37,890 nt of DNA from a virus. The stretch lies in IMG/VR virus record IMGVR_UViG_3300034121_002124, positions 1 to 37,890 of that record, one strand, 5' to 3'. The notes below the pieces were generated by a model that worked only from the letters and a program-made list of their open reading frames with translations, did not search any database and had not been told where the DNA came from. The first letter of the stretch is position 1, and each line of letters opens with the position of its first letter. Both the position numbers and the translations under genes were made by a program. Positions 27,682-36,586 of this stretch are shown one piece after another.

Positions 27682-29882
27682 TGGTTCGGATCCTGATATA
27701 CCCCATTGGTGGCGGTTTGCCCCTCACGGTTGACCTGGAAGGCCCGGACGCACTGGCTGATGCGTTGGTGCTTGACCTCCGCCCGACGGATGCCGAGAAC
27801 GTGCTAAAGGGCGGGGCAACGGAATACAGCTTTGACGCTGCGCAAACCCCGTCCAACCGCGCGATTTTTGACGATTGGCAACACTATCAACGGGACGCGG
27901 GCACGGCCTATCTGTACCGAGATGCGGTGTTGGAGGTGAACGGCTTCCCGGCTCGATTGGGCAAAATCGCGCTGATGAGTACAACGGAGGACGTTGCGCG
28001 CCTCACGATGTTTTTCGATAGTGAGGACCCGTTCCGCAATCTGCAAGACCTGCGGGTGAACGAATTGGATTGGGACGTGGTGCCGGATACCGAAATAGTA
28101 GCATTGGCGGCTGGCGGATTTACAGGCGGTTCTACCTACTTTAACGGGCAAAAAAACGTGGTGACAGCCCCGGCAAAGCTCCGCAGCTGGCCACTTGAAA
28201 GTGGCAATCGAGTAGTTACCAATGCGGATTTTTACTCCTGCATATCCGTTAAATCGCTGTTTTACCAAGCGTTCCAGCGCACCACACCCACGGCGCCAGC
28301 TTCTATTGATTACCTATCGCAGTGGTCGGGCTCCGATGCGTTTGAAAACTTGGTTATCTTTCTCAACAAAAATCGCGATTACGATAAGGAGTATTTGCGG
28401 CGGCTGTACGGGGCATTGGTGGGCCAGCTAAATTTTGCCCTTACAGTGCCCGCTGGGTTGGTTAATAATGGCTCTGCTACCTTTATCAACAATGATACAA
28501 CCGACGGCTTCTATGACAATAACGGCAATTTTGATATAGCCACAGCCACCTATACCGCGCCTTACAATGGGGTGTATCGCTTCGATGTAAGTTTTAAGGT
28601 AGGCACTGCCTTTCCTACGGGCCTTAATCAGCTGTTTATGCGGTTTATGCTCAATGCTACCCTGCTTACTCAGCAGCAGGGCCCGGATATGTACAATGGC
28701 AACGAGTACACTTTTACGTTTACTGCGGCCAATGTGCAAATGGCAGCAGGCGACACAATGAAGTTTGAGTGGGTGAGCGGCTCAACGGGTGGAACATGGA
28801 ACGTGCAAAGCGTAAAAATGACTATCGAAATGCAAGCCGACAGCTATGCGGCGGGCAATACTCCGATGCTCACTGGCGGCTGGGTGCCCTCTAACTTGAC
28901 CGTAGCGGACGTTATGCGGGACGTATTCCGTATGTTTAACCTGCGGATGTTTTGGGATAACGTGCGGCAGACAATGGCTATTGCACCTGCGCGGCGCTGG
29001 TACAATCAGTTGGACGGCACTACCTATTCCGGGTTCATGGCACAGCCCGAAGTGGATTGGACGGACCGGGTGGTCGAGCCTCCGCAGGAAATTATTGTCG
29101 AACGCTGGGCGTGGGATTACTGGACCGTTTACGGCGAACCTGCGGACGCATGGTTAAAGGCACAAAGTGCGCTATCTGAAGTGCCGAGCGCGGGCGGTCG
29201 AATTAACACAGGGCGTTATGGGTCGCAGCGCAATGTAACGGAAATGGAGGGTAAACCTATGGCGCATATTTTTGACGGGACCGTTTCCAATCCTGCCAAT
29301 CCAACGGTGCTTATTCCGATGCTTATGCGTGAAGACCACACCGTTGACCCTATTGGCCAAACCAATTTTAACGAAGACGATAGCCTGTTCTATCTCACCG
29401 TTGCACCGGTTAACCTTGCGATTGAGTACGGACAGCTCCGCACCTACAATATTCCAAACGCCTTTGTGTCCTATCAAAACTGCATTCGGGCAACGCAGGT
29501 ACCGTACGACTTGGACACTAATGTAAATAGCATTGTACGCCCGTCGCTGGCCTTTGGTGACGAAGTAAGTGTGAACGGCAACCCTATCCCCGGCCTGCTC
29601 TCAAACTATCATTTTGGCACAATCATGTCAGCCAACAATGGCAAATACATGAAGGCCCAAATCCGCCTAAGCAGCGTAGATTTGCAGACGTACACGTTTG
29701 ACCGGCCAGTGCGTATCGCCTCCCGGTTGTTCGAGGTACTCCGCATTAACGGCAAACCAGCTGAAAGCGACATTTACGAAGTGGAGTTGCGCACGATTGA
29801 CTATCCCGACGCGGCGGCCCTCGAATGGCTACAAAACCCTAATTCGCCCTCTTATCTTGTTTACGATGCAGACCCCGAGTAA
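27681..29882 (+). CDS. Tail tip/baseplate protein with C1q-like domain (733 aa)
   Basis: 733 residues, TGATG overlap with the gene before. The N-terminal 230 residues are beta-rich with a conserved start (MVRILIYPIGGGLPLTVDLEGP). Residues about 253-385 form a separate beta-sandwich of C1q/TNF type (YTAPYNGVYRFDVSFKV, LFMRFMLNATLL, NEYTFTFTAANVQMAAGD), probably a sugar-binding insertion. Its codons are more A/T rich than the flanks. The C-terminal half contains a hub-like part (VADVMRDVFRMFNLRMFWDN, EIIVERWAWDYWTVYGEPAD). The product is probably the tail-tip receptor-binding or hub protein, inferred from position and domains. Confidence 0.65.
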   Translation: MVRILIYPIGGGLPLTVDLEGPDALADALVLDLRPTDAENVLKGGATEYSFDAAQTPSNRAIFDDWQHYQRDAGTAYLYRDAVLEVNGFPARLGKIALMSTTEDVARLTMFFDSEDPFRNLQDLRVNELDWDVVPDTEIVALAAGGFTGGSTYFNGQKNVVTAPAKLRSWPLESGNRVVTNADFYSCISVKSLFYQAFQRTTPTAPASIDYLSQWSGSDAFENLVIFLNKNRDYDKEYLRRLYGALVGQLNFALTVPAGLVNNGSATFINNDTTDGFYDNNGNFDIATATYTAPYNGVYRFDVSFKVGTAFPTGLNQLFMRFMLNATLLTQQQGPDMYNGNEYTFTFTAANVQMAAGDTMKFEWVSGSTGGTWNVQSVKMTIEMQADSYAAGNTPMLTGGWVPSNLTVADVMRDVFRMFNLRMFWDNVRQTMAIAPARRWYNQLDGTTYSGFMAQPEVDWTDRVVEPPQEIIVERWAWDYWTVYGEPADAWLKAQSALSEVPSAGGRINTGRYGSQRNVTEMEGKPMAHIFDGTVSNPANPTVLIPMLMREDHTVDPIGQTNFNEDDSLFYLTVAPVNLAIEYGQLRTYNIPNAFVSYQNCIRATQVPYDLDTNVNSIVRPSLAFGDEVSVNGNPIPGLLSNYHFGTIMSANNGKYMKAQIRLSSVDLQTYTFDRPVRIASRLFEVLRINGKPAESDIYEVELRTIDYPDAAALEWLQNPNSPSYLVYDADPE

Positions 29883-30138
29883 ATTGCACGCCGACTTTTA
29901 CAAGCTGCTCACGGGGCAGGATCCGGACGCATCCCTCGGCATCCCCCCGCGAATTGCCCGGGTAATTGAGATTCTCGGCGACGTGCAGGTGAGGCGCACC
30001 TTGGTAAAGGCTAATCTACTCGAACGCCGCACGGCTCCGGCTCAGCTCGCAATGCGGTACGGCGTGTCGGTTCAGTCAATCTACTTTCACAAACACGCCC
30101 TATCGCGGGGTAGCCAAAAACCACCGGACGAGGGGTAA
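29866..30138 (+). CDS. Small HTH protein (90 aa)
   Basis: 90 residues from ATG 29866, overlapping the end of the tail-tip gene by 17 bases. LLERRTAPAQLAMRYGVSVQSIYFHKHALSRG contains a helix-turn-helix of the type AQLAxRYGVSxxSIYxH. It may bind DNA as a late regulator. The 3' end overlaps the convergent glycosyltransferase gene by 39 bases. An alternative upstream start would lie in the other gene and is not used. Confidence 0.5.
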   Translation: MQTPSKLHADFYKLLTGQDPDASLGIPPRIARVIEILGDVQVRRTLVKANLLERRTAPAQLAMRYGVSVQSIYFHKHALSRGSQKPPDEG

Positions 30139-30771
30139 GTCGCTGGCCACGGTTTGCACCTGCCAAGACTTTAGCACGTCCTTAATGCCGCCGCAAATGA
30201 ACGGACGGTCACGAAGCGCTTCCAGCTGGCCACGGTTGGCGGATAGCTGCTTGCTATCTATCTCCCGTTCGTGAGCAAGCGAAGTGAAGTGCATATTAGG
30301 GCGGTGTGTGTAGGGCAGCCCGGTGGCCTTCACGCGGACTAATAGCGCATCGTCCTCTCCACCCCAACCCCAAAAGGTATTCGGGTAGCCACCTGCATCG
30401 GTGAAGTACTTTGTGGTGGTCAATACCACGCCGCCGAAATAATCCGCGTACGGCATCCGGTTGTTGAATTGCGATGCGGCGGTGGCGAGGTGGTCAAACG
30501 CACTATCCAAGCGCGTATAGTCAACGCCGGGGAACGGGAGCATGTCCACATCGTGCAACGCAATATAGGCGTTGTTCCCGTGGCTTGTGCTTACCGCGAG
30601 GGCTCCGATGTTGAGTAGCGTCCCCCGGTTAAAGGGTTGGCCGGGGGCTTGTTCGACAACCCAAAACTGGGGCGTGTATTTGCCTTCGGAATGCTCACGA
30701 ATGTGCTGATAGAACTGCTCGAGGTGCGCCGCGCGGTCGCGGTAAGGGATTACGAAATGGACTACTTGCAT
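30100..30771 (-). CDS. GT7-like galactosyltransferase
   Basis: 223 residues. The motifs of family GT7 beta-1,4-galactosyltransferases are visible: FNRG (47-50), ALHDVDMLP with HDVD (73-76) as metal-binding DxD-like site, YFGGVVL (111-117) and NTFWGWGGEDDALLVR (131-146). This family is best known from animal Golgi enzymes, but bacterial and phage forms exist. It transfers galactose or a similar sugar from UDP to a terminal sugar. It is the last gene of a three-gene minus-strand glycosyltransferase operon. The substrate, virion protein or host glycan, is unknown. Confidence 0.8.
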   Translation of the reverse strand: MQVVHFVIPYRDRAAHLEQFYQHIREHSEGKYTPQFWVVEQAPGQPFNRGTLLNIGALAVSTSHGNNAYIALHDVDMLPFPGVDYTRLDSAFDHLATAASQFNNRMPYADYFGGVVLTTTKYFTDAGGYPNTFWGWGGEDDALLVRVKATGLPYTHRPNMHFTSLAHEREIDSKQLSANRGQLEALRDRPFICGGIKDVLKSWQVQTVASDLPLVRWFLATPR

Positions 30772-31385
30772 GGAAGTTGGGATAGAAGGTTATCGATTCG
30801 GTTTGTTTGCTCGGCATCGTGGCCGTAGTCACGGCTGTACCAAGTGTGCATAAAATACGGCGTTTGGGTGGCTATGCCGTCCGCGTGAGTGGTTACGGGA
30901 ATGGTAGCCACCGGTAACTTGTGAACGTAATAAAGCAGGTAGTACAGGCCCCAAAACGGTTCGGCCGTCACGTCACCGGGCGCGCTGTACAAGTTGCGCA
31001 CGCGTTGCCGAGCTTTGCCATTTTCAAACACACGGCCTAAAATCGTCTTGGCCCGGTCGCTATCTAAGACCCAAAAAAACGGATTGCCGACGTACCGAGG
31101 GAGGGCCAAACGGTGCGGAATTGACCGCTCCGAAACCACGTAGTCCGGATCCGATTCCACCAAGCGGGCAACGGCATCCCAGTCGAACACAAAGCAGTCT
31201 AAATCGCAAATAACGATTTTGCCGGATGTTCGCCGCACTGCCTGCAAAAGAAAATCCAGCGCACCCTCGAAGCCGTCGATGCCGTGCAATGGAAGGAACT
31301 CAGCCACGTCCGGCGGTGGCAGATAGGTCTTGAAACGCTCAAACAGCGGGCCCTCGAATGCCCGCGTAACGATAGTAAATTTCAT
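30762..31385 (-). CDS. Putative glycosyltransferase with DxD motif (207 aa)
   Basis: 207 residues. GKIVICDLDCFVFDWDAV has a DxD motif at 61-63 that matches the nucleotide-sugar site of GT-A fold enzymes, and TPYFMHTWYSRDY near the end is seen in related phage genes. The rest is unlike known families to my reading. It overlaps both neighbours (10 and 4 bases) and is between two clear glycosyltransferases, so a sugar-modifying role is likely. Confidence 0.55.
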   Translation of the reverse strand: MKFTIVTRAFEGPLFERFKTYLPPPDVAEFLPLHGIDGFEGALDFLLQAVRRTSGKIVICDLDCFVFDWDAVARLVESDPDYVVSERSIPHRLALPRYVGNPFFWVLDSDRAKTILGRVFENGKARQRVRNLYSAPGDVTAEPFWGLYYLLYYVHKLPVATIPVTTHADGIATQTPYFMHTWYSRDYGHDAEQTNRIDNLLSQLPCK

Positions 31386-32059
31386 GCCTGATCTTCAATG
31401 TGGCGGTTATCGCCAATGTGCCGGACGTAGCCGAGCGGGTTATCAAGAATCGCCGCATGGTATCCGCGGCGGTAAAAATGCTCTCCGATATGCTGCTCAG
31501 CACGCCAACCAGTACGCCCGTCGGCTACCTTCACGAAGTCAAAATTAGCGAACTCGGCGGCGCGACGCAGGCCGGGGTTCAGGGAGAAGCCGCGCCAAAA
31601 ATAACGAGGTGGACGGTTTTGCGGGTACGGGTGTCCATCGATAGCCATAATTAACCCAGTCGGGCTACGCTTTATCCGGTGGCCGTTCGTGTCGTTGTGC
31701 GCGCGTAGCCATACCTGCAACGCCCTCGGTTCGCTTTGCAGGCGCAATCGTGACCGTTCCATGAATCCACCGGCAAAGAATTCCCAATCATCTTCGCAGT
31801 GAAAAATCCACGGCGTATCGACGTTTGCGTAAAGGCTGGTCAACGATGCCATGTGCCCACGTCCGGGAGGGGTGTTGAGGAACTTGATGCAGGGAAAATC
31901 GCGGTAAATTACCGAGTTATCCGTCGCAAAACCATCTTCGTTGACCCAAACTGCGGCAAAATCGGCTAATCGGTAGTGCTGATTTAGGCTTTGCAGTGTT
32001 CTCCAAAGCAGGTCGGGCCTCCCGCAAGCCGTTATTAGCAAGGTTGTTTTGTCCAGCAT
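31382..32059 (-). CDS. GT2-like glycosyltransferase (225 aa)
   Basis: 225 residues. The N-terminus TTLLITACGRPDLLWRTLQSL is the classical start of GT-A/GT2 enzymes, and WIFHCEDDWEF carries the acidic metal motif EDD (89-91). The middle has a sugar-binding segment RYFWRGFSLNPGLRR. First gene of the minus-strand operon; its start lies 68 bases from the divergent protease gene. No Bacteroidota -7 element is obvious on that side. Confidence 0.65.
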   Translation of the reverse strand: MLDKTTLLITACGRPDLLWRTLQSLNQHYRLADFAAVWVNEDGFATDNSVIYRDFPCIKFLNTPPGRGHMASLTSLYANVDTPWIFHCEDDWEFFAGGFMERSRLRLQSEPRALQVWLRAHNDTNGHRIKRSPTGLIMAIDGHPYPQNRPPRYFWRGFSLNPGLRRAAEFANFDFVKVADGRTGWRAEQHIGEHFYRRGYHAAILDNPLGYVRHIGDNRHIEDQA

Positions 32060-32127
32060 CGTAAAAAAGTTAAAAGCACGCTATAAAATCGCCGCTAAAT
32101 TAGGCTTTCGCGTGTTCACTTTGCATT

Positions 32128-33231
32128 ATGCAACGCCAAAAACACCCATTTCCGCTGGAAGTCAAAGGCCGTACGATTACCGTAATGGGTGAAGTCGGCT
32201 GGGATTTTTCAGCTAAGGACCTAATCGAGTACCTTTTGGCCCTTGGGAATACCGAGCCAATCGAGCTTTTGATCATGAGCGAAGGCGGCACGGTGGCCGA
32301 GGCAACGGCGGTGTACGATTTTGTTCGGGTGAACAATTACAACGTCACGACATCGGTGTATGGCTATGCGGCCTCCGCTGCAACTGTGTTGGCCCTTTGT
32401 GGTCGCCGTGTTCGCATGGGACAAAGCGCCATTTGGATGGTGCATTCCCCGTATTTTTACGAGTTCGTGCCCACTACCTCCATGCCCGAAGAGGGCGATA
32501 TGGAAGAAACGGACGTGGAAGACGGCTACAAAAAGCCCAAGATGAACGGCGAAATGGAAAACGGTGTGTGGGTGAAGCGAATCGAAACGACCTTTCAAAC
32601 CATTATCGCCGACATCTATGCCCGCAAAACAGGCGGCACGCGTGAAGAAATGCTTGCTTTGATGAAGCTGGGCGACGACACGAACAAGCTCTACAATGCT
32701 GAGGAAACGCTGGCCCTCGGCTTTATTGATGAAATTTTGGTGGATGCAACGGCTACGGCTGCTGCGTTCATGAACCAGTTTACCTATAACAAAACCAATC
32801 TCATGAACCTTTTTGCACGCATGGCCGCAATGTTCGGCCAAAAGCCTGAGGAGACCACCGAGGACGCGCTGGTCGCCGAAATGCAGGCCAAATTTGGCGC
32901 ACTTGACACCGTAAAGGCCGACCTCGAAAGCCTGAAAGCGGTGTTCGCAACTGCCAACGACCCCGGCGATACGCAGCCCGAACCCGAACCGACGGAGCCA
33001 ACCGAAGCCCCGGTTAATGCCGAGGTCGAAAGCCTCAAAAACGTGGTGGCCGAATTGACCGAAAATAGCCGCAAGCTGGCCGCCGAACTGGCCGAAATCA
33101 AAGCGAAGGGCCCCGCCTCCGCACCCATCGCCAACGGAATCGTCACCGGTGAACCTCAAACCAACCTGCCCAAATCTCAACAGGAGCGCATTGCCGAACT
33201 GTGGGCGAAATCGCAGGCATTCAAATCGTAA
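32128..33231 (+). CDS. ClpP-like head maturation protease with scaffold-like tail (367 aa)
   Basis: 367 residues. Residues 10-210 form a ClpP-type serine protease: SEGG (51-54) as oxyanion loop, GYAASAATVLALCG with catalytic Ser83, and MVHSP with catalytic His106. Residues from about 230 are charged and coiled-coil-like (DALVAEMQAKFGALDTVKADLESL, LKNVVAELTENSRKLAAELAEIKAK), separated by a Pro/Glu linker (DTQPEPEPTEPTEAP). This tail resembles capsid scaffolds, so the gene appears to join protease and scaffold, as in several phages. It is just before the capsid gene. Confidence 0.8.
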   Translation: MQRQKHPFPLEVKGRTITVMGEVGWDFSAKDLIEYLLALGNTEPIELLIMSEGGTVAEATAVYDFVRVNNYNVTTSVYGYAASAATVLALCGRRVRMGQSAIWMVHSPYFYEFVPTTSMPEEGDMEETDVEDGYKKPKMNGEMENGVWVKRIETTFQTIIADIYARKTGGTREEMLALMKLGDDTNKLYNAEETLALGFIDEILVDATATAAAFMNQFTYNKTNLMNLFARMAAMFGQKPEETTEDALVAEMQAKFGALDTVKADLESLKAVFATANDPGDTQPEPEPTEPTEAPVNAEVESLKNVVAELTENSRKLAAELAEIKAKGPASAPIANGIVTGEPQTNLPKSQQERIAELWAKSQAFKS

Positions 33232-33254
33232 CCAATCAAACCATTTTCCCAATT

Positions 33255-34547
33255 ATGAACCGCTTTGGCATCCCCAACGGCCCTGTTAATGTACCCGCGC
33301 CCTCGGTAACGGCCGAGAACGGTGGCTTTAACATCCAAATCGCGCCCAACGTGGCGCAAAACATCGGTATCAACCTCCAAACGGAGGTGGCCGCCGACCT
33401 CGTGCGCTATTTCAACGCCTACATGTTCATGACCTTCCCCCAAGGCGTGACTACCATTCGCACCATTGCGATGGGAGGCGATCCTACGATCATGCTGAAA
33501 TCGAAAGATAACAGCTGCGACTGGGACCCCCGCACGAACGTCACCAACAGCCGCGTGATGACTATCTCCGCATGCCGGGTGGAGATGCAGCTACAGCAGT
33601 GTATCGGTACCATTTCCGAACTGTACAACCAGATGGTCCAAAACAACCTGCTGTTTGAAAGTGAGTCCGGCATCGCCTACCTGCAAAACATTGCAACTAT
33701 CGCAGTGCGCGCCATGCAGGACGGGTTGGTTTTGGTGGCCATTGCCAACGGTTCTTTGGGCGACCTTTCCGCAGGCGATATCTCGGCCAATGCGCCGTAC
33801 TTTCAGGCTGACTGGCTGACCTATCTGCAAACGCAGTACGCGTTGTGCGACGGCAAATCGCTGATCCAGCAGCTGCAAGAGGGTGCTGGCGACTTCCCTT
33901 GGCTGAACTTGGACGCCGACGGTTCGGCAAATCCGGTGTTTTCCGATCCGGCTTTGACCTATTCCGCCTCGGGCATTTTGTCCTACACGGACGTAATCCC
34001 GACGCTGGAAGCCCTGTTTGCCCAAGCTCCGCCCCCGCTGATGGACGCTGTTTCCGAAGGCCTGATTGACGGTGACGGTACTTATTTGCAGCCCGTGCTG
34101 TTGGTGTCCCGTGCCGTGCGCACCGCCATCCAACAATATTTTGCGCAACAGGAGGCTGGCGCTGGTGCCGTCGCTCGTTTCTTTGTGGAACGTGAAGCCA
34201 TCCTAAGCGGTCGTTCGGTTCGCTACCTTGCGTATCTCGCCGCTGGCTCCGAAATCCCCGTGCTGTATGAGCCTGCGTACGACAAAATCGCCGACCGCGT
34301 GTTGTCCAATGGCCAGCGCATCGTCAACCAATGGGCGGTTTTGACCGTGGCCCGCAACCTCACCATCGCCTTCGGTTATGACACCGTGGAAGGTACCGTG
34401 GGTGCGTCGTTCATCATCCGCCGCTATGGTGCCGATATGCCTTCCAAGGCTGGTGTAACCGAGGCCCGTGCTGCTGCATTGGTGGGTGCTGGCATCCGCG
34501 ACAAATACCTCGTGGCTGCTGCTTGCAGCTTTTTCGTAACCGTCTAA
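33255..34547 (+). CDS. Major capsid protein candidate
   Basis: 430 residues from ATG 33255; upstream codons overlap the protease gene and are excluded. The gene follows the protease/scaffold gene directly and is the right length for an HK97-type shell protein. There is no signal peptide. Sequence is Ala and Asn rich with long helical and strand segments (VEMQLQQCIGTISELYNQMVQNNLLFESE, TYLQPVLLVSRAVRTAIQQYFAQQEAG). No direct motif defines a capsid protein, so position and size are the evidence. A strong terminator follows the next gene. Confidence 0.65.
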   Translation: MNRFGIPNGPVNVPAPSVTAENGGFNIQIAPNVAQNIGINLQTEVAADLVRYFNAYMFMTFPQGVTTIRTIAMGGDPTIMLKSKDNSCDWDPRTNVTNSRVMTISACRVEMQLQQCIGTISELYNQMVQNNLLFESESGIAYLQNIATIAVRAMQDGLVLVAIANGSLGDLSAGDISANAPYFQADWLTYLQTQYALCDGKSLIQQLQEGAGDFPWLNLDADGSANPVFSDPALTYSASGILSYTDVIPTLEALFAQAPPPLMDAVSEGLIDGDGTYLQPVLLVSRAVRTAIQQYFAQQEAGAGAVARFFVEREAILSGRSVRYLAYLAAGSEIPVLYEPAYDKIADRVLSNGQRIVNQWAVLTVARNLTIAFGYDTVEGTVGASFIIRRYGADMPSKAGVTEARAAALVGAGIRDKYLVAAACSFFVTV

Positions 34548-34559
34548 TCCAACCAAACA

Positions 34560-35123
34560 ATGGCTTGCGTATTATCCAACCTTTCCTCCGGCTGCCAACA
34601 ATTCGGCGCGATTGTCCGCGTCTATGTGGGTGCCGTCGCTGATGTGGCCACCACTACATTTGACGCTAACGACCAAATTACGGGCTTGACGATGGTCGGC
34701 TACAGTGAATTTGTCGAACTGCAACCCGAGACGCTCGAGGCGACAACTCAAACCCTGAACGTCCTCACGCGTGACGATCGTTCGGCCCCTGCCCGCTGGG
34801 TGCACACCATCGACACCATGTTCCTCGGTACGTCCGTCGCCACCCGCGCCGCCATCGCTTCTTTGGTGGACTGCTGCGACAAACTGTTTGCTATCGTGGA
34901 GACCGCCAACGGCGACCGCTTTGTAGTAGGACTTGACAAAGACGCCACCGAAACGAACGGTGTGCGCTCTTCCATCGTGCCCTTGACCATTGCCAGCCCC
35001 AACGGGGTGAACTTTGGAACGGCCACCGGTGCCGGTGTGGTGACGTCTTTGCAGATGACCGCCACCACCGTGTCCCAAGCGTTCATGCTGAATTCTTCGG
35101 TAACGCTGCCCGTGGTGCCGTAA
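34560..35123 (+). CDS. Major tail protein or capsid-associated protein candidate (187 aa)
   Basis: 187 residues, 12 bases after the capsid gene. Beta-rich with regular strands (AIVRVYVGAVADVATTTF, LFAIVETANGDRFVVGLD, NGVRSSIVPLTIAS). The pattern of a domain with an Asp/Gly turn in FVVGLDKDATETNGVR resembles tail tube proteins, but head decoration proteins look similar. I lean to a tail tube since no other candidate is obvious in the tail cluster, but the gene is among head genes. Ends 23 bases before a strong terminator. Confidence 0.45.
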   Translation: MACVLSNLSSGCQQFGAIVRVYVGAVADVATTTFDANDQITGLTMVGYSEFVELQPETLEATTQTLNVLTRDDRSAPARWVHTIDTMFLGTSVATRAAIASLVDCCDKLFAIVETANGDRFVVGLDKDATETNGVRSSIVPLTIASPNGVNFGTATGAGVVTSLQMTATTVSQAFMLNSSVTLPVVP

Positions 35124-35146
35124 CACCTCGCTGTTTTCCAACCTTA

Positions 35147-35176
35147 GGCCCGCTCGGTTTCGGGCGGGCCTTTTTT
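35147..35176 (+). terminator. Strong intrinsic terminator of head operon
   Basis: GGCCCGCTCG (35147-35156) pairs with CGGGCGGGCC (35161-35170), one G-T pair, loop GTTT, followed by TTTTTT (35171-35176). Confidence 0.9.
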
Positions 35177-35178
35177 GT

Positions 35179-35186
35179 TATCTTTG
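35179..35186 (+). promoter_or_regulatory. Portal promoter -7 element
   Basis: TATCTTTG follows the terminator by two bases and lies only 4 bases before the ATG of the portal gene. The transcript would start at or just inside the coding region, so a leaderless mRNA is implied if this promoter is used. Confidence 0.55.
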
Positions 35187-35190
35187 ATTT

Positions 35191-36573
35191 ATGTTCGGAC
35201 CCGATTATAGCGCATACAGTTTCTTCGGGGCACAACCCCGGACGGACGCGCAATTCAGCCAGCAGTTCCAAATGGCGACATCGCAGCCCAATCCGGTGCC
35301 GGCGATGATTCGCGATACAAAGGAGCTGCAAACAATTTTCGATTACCTCGGCATCGTGCCCCCGTGGAAGGACGGCGATTTTTACGCGTTCAACATGATG
35401 AGGTACTTTGAGCGGCTGGGAGAGAACTCCGAGAGCCATTCGAGCGCGATTAAGGGTATTGCCATGGCTGCGTTCGGCGACCGTGCGCAAATTGGTGTAT
35501 CCAATTACGATGGGTTTGGCGATGAGGTTCGCGAGGCCACGGCACAAGAACTGGCCGCAACGGGCGAATGGCTGCTCTCCCTCGGGGTAACGGCTACCGA
35601 AGTGGCCGATATGAATCGGATGCTGTGGCGCTCGCTGAAAGAAAGCGGTAACGCCTATCTGCGTTGCCGTGTGGCCAGCGTAAACGGTGTCCAAAGGGCG
35701 CACTTGACCCTATTGCCGTACACAAATTGCGCGTATTCGCGTGACTTGTTTTACGGCAACGAACCGATGTTGTACTACAGCGACATTTGGTCAATCAGCT
35801 ATTGGGTGTACAACCCTCCCCGGCTGTACGCCGTGACCCGTAACGGGGTGCCGAACTTTCAAGAATACGCCGACGGAACGCTCGAGACGGTCTTTCACTT
35901 TACCGAGAAAACCCCTAAGACGCAATGGTATGGGGCTCCCGACACGCTTGGGGCGACGGCGTGGATGTTCTACGAGACCCAACAATCGGATGCGCTGGTA
36001 CGGCAGGCAGCTAACCGCTGGCTTGGCACTATGCTCTTCGTAACGCAGGCCCCGGATCCCATGGAAATGGCAGAGGTGAGCGAAGAGGAGATGGTGCAGC
36101 ACCTGCAAAAAACCCAGAACAACATCGTGAACGCGCTAACCATGCAAGGCCAAAACCGTGCAGGCATTGGCGTGGTGCAATATCCGCATGGCAGCGAACG
36201 CCCGGAGGCTATCCGGTTGGAGCCTATGACGGACCACCAATACATAACAAGTACAGGCGCAATGGCACGGGAAAAAATCTATGGTGCGCATGGCTACACG
36301 CCTATCCTCAACGGCGAAATTCAGGCGCGCACATCGCTGGGCGGCAACCTGCTGATTGACCAGCTGCGGGTGACGGACGTGTTGACCCTGAAGCCCGCTC
36401 AGGACAAAATGCAACGCGTTTGGCAGAGCATTTTTGACGGCCTCGCCGAAGCCACCAACCGCCCGGATATGGCGAATAAGACGCTGTATTTCCGCAGCCC
36501 GGTGCAAACCCTTATCGAACAAATCCTACCCCAACAATCCAATGCCCCAGCCAACGTTGCTTTCATCGAGTGA
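35191..36573 (+). CDS. Portal protein (complete, 460 aa)
   Basis: 460 residues. The N-terminus (residues 1-60) is Pro/Gln/Ser rich with a variable feel; then DYLGIVPPWKDGDFYAFNMMRYFERLGENSESHSSAIKGIAM and VTATEVADMNRMLWRSLKESGNAYLRC match the helical wing and stem of PBSX/HK97-type portals, and the C-terminal clip-like part contains GEIQARTSLGGNLLIDQLRVTD. The protein forms the ring for DNA entry. It sits between the head genes and a connector candidate, although here it comes after the capsid gene, while portal usually precedes protease and capsid. The C-terminal part has a second allele at the left end of the window. Confidence 0.75.
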   Translation: MFGPDYSAYSFFGAQPRTDAQFSQQFQMATSQPNPVPAMIRDTKELQTIFDYLGIVPPWKDGDFYAFNMMRYFERLGENSESHSSAIKGIAMAAFGDRAQIGVSNYDGFGDEVREATAQELAATGEWLLSLGVTATEVADMNRMLWRSLKESGNAYLRCRVASVNGVQRAHLTLLPYTNCAYSRDLFYGNEPMLYYSDIWSISYWVYNPPRLYAVTRNGVPNFQEYADGTLETVFHFTEKTPKTQWYGAPDTLGATAWMFYETQQSDALVRQAANRWLGTMLFVTQAPDPMEMAEVSEEEMVQHLQKTQNNIVNALTMQGQNRAGIGVVQYPHGSERPEAIRLEPMTDHQYITSTGAMAREKIYGAHGYTPILNGEIQARTSLGGNLLIDQLRVTDVLTLKPAQDKMQRVWQSIFDGLAEATNRPDMANKTLYFRSPVQTLIEQILPQQSNAPANVAFIE

Positions 36574-36586
36574 GTGCTTATTTTAC

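Noticed and set aside
32221-33252. 343-aa minus-strand frame opposite the protease gene
   Set aside because: It mirrors the protease/scaffold coding sequence, is His/Phe/Gly-biased in a way typical of an antisense frame and has no promoter or motif.
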